Below are positions 1 to 4,783 of a stretch of 5,527 nucleotides of DNA, piece after piece. The notes beneath the pieces were generated by a model. The model was not told where the DNA came from. It saw nothing but the letters and a program-made list of their open reading frames with translations, and did no database searches. Numbering within the stretch: the stretch's first letter is position 1; each line of letters opens with the position of its first letter. The stretch lies in contig JABSPN010000128.1 in the NCBI GenBank assembly GCA_013214425.1, positions 1 to 5,527 on the forward strand, given 5' to 3'. This DNA is from Flavobacteriaceae bacterium (GTDB taxonomy: Bacteria; Bacteroidota; Bacteroidia; Flavobacteriales; Flavobacteriaceae). The position numbers and the translations under genes are program-made.

Positions 1-340
1 TTTTCCCCGGACGATTAATCCATCCCAAGCTGCCGTAGGTTCCCATCATGACAACATCTAAAGCAGTAGTGGGGAAATCCCAATCTACCGATCCTTTTTG
101 CGGAACATATGCCACTTTATGTCGTTGCTTGGTATAAGGTTTATCATAAATAGTCACACTACCTGCAATAGGATTGATGATATCTAAAACCGCTTTGATA
201 AGTGTCGATTTTCCTGCGCCATTAGGACCTACAATGGCCATTAAAACACCTTCAGGGATCTTAAGATCAATATCCCAAAGTACCGGCTTATAATTATAAG
301 CAACCGTTAAATCGTCTATGGTTACAGCAATCTTTTCCAT
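1..340 (-). CDS. troB: Metal ABC transporter ATP-binding protein, TroB/MntB/ZnuC type (partial, C-terminal part outside window)
   Basis: This is the cytoplasmic ATPase that powers uptake of a divalent metal, probably Mn2+ or Zn2+, through an ABC importer. The first 113 residues are visible and the gene runs off the left edge. Seen: Walker A GPNGAGKST at residues 38-46, and a Q-loop at Gln81 in YVPQKGSVDWDFPTTALDVV (78-97). The VDWDFP stretch after the Q-loop is typical of Mn/Zn (TroB/MntB/ZnuC) ATPases rather than of other ABC classes. The signature motif, Walker B and H-loop lie outside the window. The ATG shares one base with the TAA stop of the binding-protein gene upstream (TAATG), so translation is probably coupled and no separate ribosome binding site is needed. 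A membrane permease gene is expected next, beyond the edge. The family call is firm; the metal is inferred from the neighbours. Confidence 0.93.
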   Translation of the reverse strand, partial: MEKIAVTIDDLTVAYNYKPVLWDIDLKIPEGVLMAIVGPNGAGKSTLIKAVLDIINPIAGSVTIYDKPYTKQRHKVAYVPQKGSVDWDFPTTALDVVMMGTYGSLGWINRPGK

Positions 341-1257
341 TATTTTAGAGCGTTTACAATGGTATTTACATTGTGTTCATACATCCCGATATAGGTGCCT
401 TCAACAGTGTTTGGATTTCCTAATGCATCAGAATATAAAGTTCCGCCAATGCTTACTTCATGTCCTTGTGCCTTAACCGATTCTTGTAAGGCTTCAATTG
501 TTTTTTTTGGCACCGAACTCTCCACAAAAATCGCTTTGATCTTATTTTCAATGATAAAACTCGCCAACTTCTGAACATCCTGTACTCCGGCTTCAGTAGC
601 TGTTGATAAACCTTGCAATCCAACTACTTGAAAATCTAACGCCTTTCCGAAGTAATTAAAGGCATCATGAGCCGTCACCAAAATTCTCTTTTCTTTTGGT
701 AGTTGATTGATTTGAGCGATTAATTTAGACCGTAATAACTTTAATTGAATCAGATAGTCTTTTTTGTTGGCTTCATAGTACAACTTGTTTTTCGGATCGT
801 TATCAATTAACTGTTGTGTGACATAATTAGTGATTAGCTCCCAATTATAGACATCAAACCAAACATGCGGATCGTAATTAGAAGCGAAATATTCTGAACC
901 GATCAATATGTTTTTATCCAAGACAGACGAGACGGCAATTGTTTTTTTATTCTGACGGCGCATATTCTCAAAAACCTCTTCCAGTTTACTTTCTAAATGC
1001 AGTCCGTTATAGAACACGATATCTGCTTCAAAAAGTTTGGTCACATCACCTTCAATGGCTTTGTATAAATGCGGATCAACACCAGTGCCCATCAAACCTT
1101 GAAGGCTTATTTTATCTCCACCAATTTCTTTAAGCAAATCGGTGATCATCGTCGTTGTAGTGACAATATTGAGTTGATCAGATTCCTTTTTTTCTTGCTT
1201 TTTACAGCCAACAAAGACCAAGGAAATAAGGAGTAGTATGTATGTTGTTTTTTTCAT
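340..1257 (-). CDS. troA: Metal ABC transporter substrate-binding lipoprotein, TroA/ZnuA family (cluster A-I)
   Basis: This protein captures a divalent metal in the periplasm and hands it to the importer. Its 305 residues are a normal length for the family. Seen: a lipoprotein signal peptide ending in FVGC, with the acylated Cys at 18. The lysine-rich linker after the Cys has no run of acidic residues, so surface export is not suggested. By family alignment the metal ligands are His63 (in GVDPHLYKA), His131 (in DPHVWFD), His197 (in TAHDAFNYFG) and Asp277 (in LYSDALG). This His3-Asp set matches TroA, which binds Zn and Mn; manganese-specific PsaA-type proteins have Glu at the third position. 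The His-rich loop common in ZnuA is absent. The gene lies 83 bp after the regulator gene and overlaps the ATPase gene by one base. No TAnnTTTG box is seen in the 83 bp, so read-through from the regulator promoter is plausible. The ATG follows an A-rich stretch without a Shine-Dalgarno sequence. Family firm; metal uncertain. Confidence 0.95.
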   Translation of the reverse strand: MKKTTYILLLISLVFVGCKKQEKKESDQLNIVTTTTMITDLLKEIGGDKISLQGLMGTGVDPHLYKAIEGDVTKLFEADIVFYNGLHLESKLEEVFENMRRQNKKTIAVSSVLDKNILIGSEYFASNYDPHVWFDVYNWELITNYVTQQLIDNDPKNKLYYEANKKDYLIQLKLLRSKLIAQINQLPKEKRILVTAHDAFNYFGKALDFQVVGLQGLSTATEAGVQDVQKLASFIIENKIKAIFVESSVPKKTIEALQESVKAQGHEVSIGGTLYSDALGNPNTVEGTYIGMYEHNVNTIVNALK

Positions 1258-1340
1258 GTTTTTTTTAAGACGTGATTCTGAATTTCTTTCAGAAGCTATT
1301 CTAAAAGCCCTAGAGTTAAATTCAGTGTAACGGTGTTTTA
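1258..1340 (-). promoter_or_regulatory. Regulator/troA intergenic leader with two inverted repeats
   Basis: These 83 bp separate the regulator gene from troA. They hold a perfect 7-bp inverted repeat, TTCTGAA-N5-TTCAGAA (1276-1294), which could form a hairpin in the transcript or be a protein site. They also hold a weaker repeat, TCTA-N7-TAGA (1300-1314), whose CTAAAA half resembles the operator candidate in front of the receptor gene. Eight T residues (1259-1266) lie directly before the troA start on the plus strand, which read as A on the coding strand. I see no TAnnTTTG promoter box on the coding strand. Function is not established; either attenuation or metal-regulator binding is possible. 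Confidence 0.4.
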
Positions 1341-1997
1341 TTATTGTAATTGTAAGAACAAGTTTTTAGCGATTTGATGCGAGATATAAAACTGATTGTC
1401 TTCAATTTTAATTAGGATCGAACCGTCAAAAACCTCTTTTTCAACAACGGTAATATGTTTACCGATGGCAATATTTTGTTTGTTCAGATATTTTAAGAAA
1501 TCTGTTGAGGTGTCATTCACTCCCACACAGATTCCAGTTTCTTTTTCGTTTAAAGTCGACAGTAATACTTTAATGTCTTTAGTAAAGTTTCCGTCTTTGT
1601 CTGGGATAGGATCGCCATGCGGATCTTTCTTTGGAAAGTCTAATAAACGATCCAGTTCATTGATCAGTTTTTCAGATTTGATATGCTCTAATTCTTCAGC
1701 TACTTCATGAACTTCATCCCAGGTAAAGTTCAGTTTTTCCAATAAAAACACTTCCCACAAACGATGTCTCCTGATGAGGTTTACTGCTTTCTTTTCACCT
1801 TGTTTAGTCAGTAAAACACCTTGATATTTCTTGTAGTTCACCAACTTTTTTTCGGAAAGCTTTTTCAACATATCGGTTACTGAAGAAGCTTTAGTACACA
1901 TAGATTTTGCAATCGCATTGGTACTAACACCATTCGGATAATCTTTACTGTGATGGTAAATCGCCTTTAAATAATTTTCTTCTGAAAAAGTGATCAT
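1341..1997 (-). CDS. mntR: DtxR/MntR-family metal-dependent transcriptional regulator with C-terminal FeoA/SH3-like domain
   Basis: A cytoplasmic metal sensor that, in this family, binds DNA when loaded with Mn2+ or Fe2+ and usually represses uptake genes. The 218 residues fit the long DtxR/IdeR form. Seen: a winged helix-turn-helix (about 1-65, recognition region TKASSVTDMLKKL), a dimerisation and metal-binding domain (about 66-145), and an FeoA/SH3-like domain (about 148-218). Aligned with DtxR and MntR, His78, Glu82, His97, Glu104 and His105 are kept. DtxR Cys102 is replaced by Glu101, as in Mn-sensing MntR. DtxR Met10/MntR Asp8 is Asn8, and MntR Glu11 is Lys11, so the site is not the textbook MntR one. 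The gene precedes the metal ABC genes on the same strand and faces a TonB receptor gene across a shared control region, so these are its likely targets. The ATG is 20 bases past a good -7 box. Mn is favoured over Fe, moderately. Confidence 0.93.
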   Translation of the reverse strand: MITFSEENYLKAIYHHSKDYPNGVSTNAIAKSMCTKASSVTDMLKKLSEKKLVNYKKYQGVLLTKQGEKKAVNLIRRHRLWEVFLLEKLNFTWDEVHEVAEELEHIKSEKLINELDRLLDFPKKDPHGDPIPDKDGNFTKDIKVLLSTLNEKETGICVGVNDTSTDFLKYLNKQNIAIGKHITVVEKEVFDGSILIKIEDNQFYISHQIAKNLFLQLQ

Positions 1998-1999
1998 TA

Positions 2000-2017
2000 C
2001 TAATAAATTAGGTTAGC
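2000..2017. promoter_or_regulatory. Candidate metal-regulator site in the regulator gene leader
   Basis: A perfect short inverted repeat, CTAAT-AA-ATTAG (2000-2011), overlaps TTAGGTTAGC (2008-2017). The latter equals the first ten bases of the classical DtxR box, TTAGGTTAGCCTAACCTAA. The second half of that box is not present (the following bases are AAAGATATT), so this is at best a half-site or a lineage-specific variant. It spans the predicted transcription start of the leftward promoter and ends two bases before the regulator ATG, which would suit autoregulation. Chance is not excluded in DNA this AT-rich. Confidence 0.4.
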
Positions 2018-2043
2018 AAAGATATTAAAATAATACGAATCAA
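2017..2043 (-). promoter_or_regulatory. Bacteroidota-type promoter for the metal regulator gene
   Basis: On the minus strand TATCTTTG (2024-2017) matches the Bacteroidota -7 consensus TAnnTTTG exactly. A TTG (2043-2041, within TTTTG) lies 16 bases upstream, one base short of the spacing usually quoted for the -33 element in flavobacteria. Transcription should start a few bases downstream, near 2010-2012, giving a leader of about 13-15 bases. It may also drive the metal ABC genes by read-through. Confidence 0.65.
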
Positions 2044-2049
2044 AATAAG

Positions 2050-2069
2050 TTTTTAGTCTTATCTAAAAA
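2050..2069. promoter_or_regulatory. Candidate operator: inverted repeat TTTTTAG-N6-CTAAAAA
   Basis: Perfect 7-bp arms separated by TCTTAT. Its centre is about 30 bases before the predicted start of the receptor transcript, so a bound protein would cover the -33 region and block RNA polymerase. The TTAG-N6-CTAA core has the same geometry as the left part of the DtxR box. A second nested pairing exists, AGTTTTT (2048-2054) with AAAAACT (2071-2077). The MntR-like protein encoded next door is the likeliest ligand, by inference. Poly-A/T content reduces its significance. Confidence 0.5.
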
Positions 2070-2076
2070 TAAAAAC

Positions 2077-2084
2077 TATATTTG
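2077..2084 (+). promoter_or_regulatory. -7 promoter box (TATATTTG) for TonB receptor gene
   Basis: An exact match to TAnnTTTG, 14 bases before the GTG start. No TTG is found at the usual -33 distance, where the inverted repeat lies instead. Transcription is predicted to begin near 2088-2091, leaving a leader of only about 8-11 bases. That is too short for a normal ribosome binding site, but Bacteroidota rarely use one. Confidence 0.65.
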
Positions 2085-2098
2085 CCAAAATTTTTAGT

Positions 2099-4390
2099 GT
2101 GAAGCCTCTGCTATACATATCGGTTTTGTTATTAACAGTCTGTTCTTTTGCACAGCATAATGGGCATACAGGGAAGGTCGTTGGGAACATAAGCAGCGGA
2201 GAAGAACGTCTGCCTTTTGTAAGCATTTATGTAAAGGGAACTACTATTGGAACGACTTCAGATCAGGAAGGGAATTATGAATTAAATGTACCAGAAGGAG
2301 CACAAACGATTGTGGTAAGTTATATAGGATACTCTACTCAGGAACAAGCCGTTTCTGTTGGGCATAGAGCAGTGACGTTAAACTTCGACTTAGATGAAGA
2401 TGTCTTTGGCTTAGATCAAGTAGTAATTTCAGCAACAAAAAATGAGATCAATAGAAGGGAAGCGCCTGTTTTGGTTACGGTAACCAATGCTAAAACTTTA
2501 GAAAAAGTGAAGGCAGCGACTTTGATTGACGGATTGAATTTTCAACCTGGATTAAGAACTGAAACCAAATGTCAGAACTGTGGATTCTCGCAAATTCGTA
2601 TCAACGGATTGGGAGGTGCCTATTCTCAGATATTAGTGAATTCAAGACCTGTTTTTGGTTCTTTAAATGGGATTTACGGACTGGAACAAATTCCGGCGAA
2701 CATGATCAAGCAAATTGAGGTAACCCGAGGCGGTGGTTCTGCTATTTTTGGAGCCAATGCCATTGCAGGAACGATTAATATTATTACCAAAGATCCTTTT
2801 GAGAATCAGTTTGAGGTATCCTCTAAAGTAGGATTTATTAATGGAGAAGAAACCGATGCCCAATTGAATTTCAATACGACATTTGTTTCCGACGATATCA
2901 ATAAAGGAATCACTTTCTTCGGAATGTATCGCGATAGAAATGGCTATGATCATAATGATGATGGTTTTACAGAAATACCCGATTTAAAGAATTTGAACTT
3001 CGGATTTAAATCGTTTTACAGGATTAATGATAGAAAGAAATTTACAGCGGAGTTTAATACGAGTTCAGAATTCAGACGCGGAGGTGACAATATCGATCAG
3101 TCTCCTTTACAAGCGTTTATTGCTGAGCAAATCGACACAAAAATTGTAGGCGGTGGACTAACCTATGATTTGTTTACTCCGAATTATTATAACAAGTTTT
3201 CTTTCTACGGAAATGCCCAAGGGACACGATCTGATAACTATTATGGAGCCGAAATGGATCCTTTAGGTTTTGGTCTCACTAAGGACTTCACCCTCGTATC
3301 TGGAATGCAACACACCGCAAAGTTTGATGAATTTGTTGGAGGTGCTATGGAATTAACATCCGGAGTAGAATACAGACTGAGTGATATTTCAGAAGTAAGA
3401 GAAAATCCCTTAGTGGCACCTGTAGATCAGGATGTGACAACTTTTGGAATTTTTACACAGGTTGATTGGAAGATTACTGAAAAGCTAAAATTTTTAACAG
3501 GTGTAAGAGGTGAATTTTTTGAATCAAATCTTCAGGAAAATAACCTATTTATTTTAAATCCGAGAGCCAGTTTATTATACAACATCACCGATTGTTGGAG
3601 TTTTAGAACGGGATATGCACAAGGATTTAGAGCCCCGCAATTCTTTTCCGAAGATGTGCATTCAGAAATTATCACTGGAGAAGTTCGTGACATCAAATTA
3701 GCCGATAATCTAAAAGAAGAACGCTCTCATAGTTTTATCGGATCACTGGAATATATGTATCAGCAAGATGCCAGACAATTGGTACTGACTTTCGAAGGAT
3801 TTTACACCCGAATTAATGATCCGTTTGTTTATGAAGACCGAGATGTGGATGCTAATGGATTAGCCTTTAAGGAAAAAATCAATGGTGATGCGGTGACGGT
3901 AAACGGAATTAATATAGAAGCGAAGTATAGTCCGAATGCTACCCTAAGTTTTCAATTAGGTGCTACGCTTCAAAATAGTTATTTTTCAGAGTTTTATGAG
4001 CCAGAAGATGGTATTTCAACGAATGAAATATTAAGAACGCCTCAGGTATATGGTAATGGATTGATCTCCTATTCTCCGAATGCCTTTTGGGATTTTAACC
4101 TGACTGGAGTTTATACGGGAAGGATGTTTGTACCACACTTAGAAGGCTTTATTTCTCAGACTGTATTGGAAGAAACACCGGGTTTATTTGATATCGGAAT
4201 CAATGCCGCCAGAACCTTTAAAGTAGGCTCTGATTTCCAGATGCAAATTCAGGGTGGGGTGAAAAATATCTTTAATTCTTATCAGGATGATTTTGATATG
4301 ACCCTCGACAGAGACCCGAATTATATCTACGGACCTCAATTACCGACTACTGTTTTCTTCGGGATTAAGTTTGGAAATGGGTTGTTTTAG
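2099..4390 (+). CDS. TonB-dependent outer membrane receptor with carboxypeptidase-regulatory-like domain, putative metal/metal-complex uptake
   Basis: An outer membrane gated channel driven by TonB-ExbBD. Its 763 residues form a complete receptor. Seen in order: a signal peptide ending near SFA/QHNG (1-18 or 19); a His-containing mature N-terminus (His20, His23); a CarboxypepD-regulatory-like domain (about 25-100, with PFVSIYVKGTTIGTTSDQEG and VVSYIGY); a TonB-box-like VVISATK (108-114); a plug domain (about 120-235, with INGLGG, IPANMIKQIEVTRGGGSAIFGANAIAGTINI split around 199-228); and a beta-barrel ending in aromatic Phe763. The plug has a Cys pair, C158-x2-C161. The barrel has GFRAPQFFSEDVH near 509-521, as in other Bacteroidota receptors of this subfamily. 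GTG at 2099 is the only plausible start, since an in-frame TAG lies at 2054-2056 with no ATG, GTG or TTG between. The substrate is not readable from sequence. Divergence from an MntR-like regulator and metal ABC genes suggests Mn, Zn or a metal chelate; a siderophore, haem or cobalamin remains possible. Confidence 0.95.
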   Translation: MKPLLYISVLLLTVCSFAQHNGHTGKVVGNISSGEERLPFVSIYVKGTTIGTTSDQEGNYELNVPEGAQTIVVSYIGYSTQEQAVSVGHRAVTLNFDLDEDVFGLDQVVISATKNEINRREAPVLVTVTNAKTLEKVKAATLIDGLNFQPGLRTETKCQNCGFSQIRINGLGGAYSQILVNSRPVFGSLNGIYGLEQIPANMIKQIEVTRGGGSAIFGANAIAGTINIITKDPFENQFEVSSKVGFINGEETDAQLNFNTTFVSDDINKGITFFGMYRDRNGYDHNDDGFTEIPDLKNLNFGFKSFYRINDRKKFTAEFNTSSEFRRGGDNIDQSPLQAFIAEQIDTKIVGGGLTYDLFTPNYYNKFSFYGNAQGTRSDNYYGAEMDPLGFGLTKDFTLVSGMQHTAKFDEFVGGAMELTSGVEYRLSDISEVRENPLVAPVDQDVTTFGIFTQVDWKITEKLKFLTGVRGEFFESNLQENNLFILNPRASLLYNITDCWSFRTGYAQGFRAPQFFSEDVHSEIITGEVRDIKLADNLKEERSHSFIGSLEYMYQQDARQLVLTFEGFYTRINDPFVYEDRDVDANGLAFKEKINGDAVTVNGINIEAKYSPNATLSFQLGATLQNSYFSEFYEPEDGISTNEILRTPQVYGNGLISYSPNAFWDFNLTGVYTGRMFVPHLEGFISQTVLEETPGLFDIGINAARTFKVGSDFQMQIQGGVKNIFNSYQDDFDMTLDRDPNYIYGPQLPTTVFFGIKFGNGLF

Positions 4391-4433
4391 AATGTTGAGT
4401 ATCGATTAAGGAATATCGAAGTGTGAACTATAT

Positions 4434-4553
4434 GTCAACTTGAGCATACATGCGTCGCTGAAGGTTGCCATCTTCACAGAAGTAGGATGGTTACGAAGGC
4501 TGAATAGCTTTAGAACAGTCCAGAAGTCATTCTGACCATAGTAAAGAATTTCT
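4434..4553. repeat. Two related dispersed intergenic repeat segments with internal hairpin
   Basis: GTCAACTTGAGC (4434-4445), followed by GTCGCTGAAGG (4454-4464), and GTCATTCTGACC (4526-4537), followed by GTAAAGAATTTC (4541-4552), look like two diverged copies of the widespread Bacteroidota intergenic motif of the form GTCATTCTGAGCG..GTCGAAGAATC. Between them is a hairpin (4468-4490) with stems CCAT/ATGG and CTTC/GAAG around an ACA loop. The motif match is from memory of such genomes and has not been checked by search. Confidence 0.5.
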
Positions 4554-4591
4554 GATACATTCCCTCATTGAAGACCTTCGCCATATCGAGT

Positions 4592-4609
4592 ACTTTTCGA
4601 TAGAAAAGT
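4592..4609. repeat. Hairpin ACTTTTC-GATA-GAAAAGT
   Basis: A perfect 7-bp inverted repeat with a 4-base loop, extendable by G-U pairs towards the flanking TCGAG and TTGAG. A T-run begins 11 bases after the stem (4621-4625), too far for a standard terminator, although it could still end transcripts from the receptor gene. It lies inside the repeat mosaic and may belong to the same element as the palindrome 45 bp downstream. Confidence 0.5.
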
Positions 4610-4644
4610 GTATTGAGATGTTTTTCAATTGTTAAACCTTAGTT

Positions 4645-4693
4645 CTCGATACGCCCTACTAAGTAATTACTTCGTAGGACACTCGAACTGACG
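4645..4693. repeat. Palindromic intergenic element bounded by CTCGA motifs
   Basis: The core (4655-4678) is a 24-bp palindrome, CCTAC..GTAGG, around the perfect 12-bp centre AAGTAATTACTT (4661-4672), with a single mismatched pair (4660/4673). It is flanked by TCTCGATACG (4645-4654) and ACTCGAACTGACG (4681-4693). Read on the minus strand, the GTCAGTTCGAG..GTATCGAGA arrangement is one I recognise from flavobacterial intergenic regions. It is probably a dispersed non-coding repeat rather than a site specific to these genes. Confidence 0.55.
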
Positions 4694-4709
4694 GTTCTAA
4701 TTATTTTTT

Positions 4710-4741
4710 CATTAACTCATTAGTGCATTCCCTCATTAATC
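4710..4741. repeat. Short tandem array, 8-bp period, four CATT units
   Basis: The units CATTAACT, CATTAGTG, CATTCCCT and CATTAATC follow one another with an exact 8-bp period; CATT is invariant and the other four bases vary. A two-unit copy of the same phase, CATTCCCT-CATTGAAG, occurs at 4558-4573, so the 12-mer CATTCCCTCATT appears twice, 168 bp apart. Confidence 0.6.
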
Positions 4742-4753
4742 CCAAATATTTAC

Positions 4754-4761
4754 TATTTTTG
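4754..4761 (+). promoter_or_regulatory. -7 promoter box (TATTTTTG) for downstream secreted-protein gene
   Basis: An exact match to the Bacteroidota TAnnTTTG box, 22 bases before the ATG at 4784. No TTG is seen at the expected upstream distance, so the -33 element is weak or absent. It separates the last gene from the metal cluster, implying an independent transcript. Confidence 0.5.
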
Positions 4762-4783
4762 AGTAATGCTACCATGTTTATAG

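Larger units (their letters stand above)
1998..2098. promoter_or_regulatory. Divergent control region between metal regulator gene and TonB receptor gene
   Basis: This 101-bp, very AT-rich gap separates two genes that start outward. It contains a -7 box for each direction, a perfect inverted repeat TTTTTAG-N6-CTAAAAA over the rightward promoter, and a CTAAT-AA-ATTAG repeat running into TTAGGTTAGC in the leader of the leftward gene. A low-complexity repeat TATTA-AAA-TAATA (2023-2035) lies between the leftward -33 and -7 elements. The packing of inverted repeats on both promoters suggests that one regulator controls both transcripts. The adjacent MntR-like protein is the obvious candidate, by inference only. 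Confidence 0.7.
4391..4783. other. 393-bp gene-free gap: mosaic of intergenic repeats
   Basis: No credible coding region is seen on either strand; the short frames are quickly closed by stops. The first 40 bases after the receptor stop show only a weak 5-bp stem (TCGAT/ATCGA) and no clear terminator. From about 4434 onward the gap is made of short repeat-like elements: two GTCA..TGA segments, a hairpin at 4468-4490, a hairpin at 4592-4609, a 24-bp near-palindrome at 4655-4678 and a CATT array at 4710-4741. Elements of this sort are common between genes in flavobacteria. A -7 box at 4754-4761 serves the next gene. Confidence 0.75.

Noticed and set aside
499..506. Eight-T run inside the binding-protein gene as a frameshift site
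   Set aside because: It encodes Pro-Lys-Lys-Thr in an intact, full-length family member, and at eight bases it is ordinary for an AT-rich genome.
939..1133. 64-codon plus-strand open frame
   Set aside because: It lies antisense inside the binding-protein gene, has no promoter and gives a protein without recognisable features. The minus-strand gene explains the region.
1396..1710. 104-codon plus-strand open frame
   Set aside because: It is antisense to the well-supported DtxR/MntR gene, and its serine- and phenylalanine-rich product is typical of a shadow frame.
2008..2026. Complete DtxR box
   Set aside because: Only the first ten bases fit; the second half matches at about one of nine positions. 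It is kept as a possible half-site only.
2663..2953. 96-codon minus-strand open frame
   Set aside because: It is antisense within the plug and early barrel of the TonB receptor, with no promoter or family features.
4592..4625. Intrinsic terminator for the receptor gene
   Set aside because: The stem is AT-rich and the T-run begins 11 bases after it, about 200 bp beyond the stop codon. It fits a repeat element better.
4434..4741. CRISPR array
   Set aside because: The repeats are short, differ from one another and lack regular spacer lengths; no cas gene is present.
4774..4783. ATG at 4774 as start of the last gene
   Set aside because: It is out of frame with the 248-codon frame and gives no signal peptide; ATG 4784 does.
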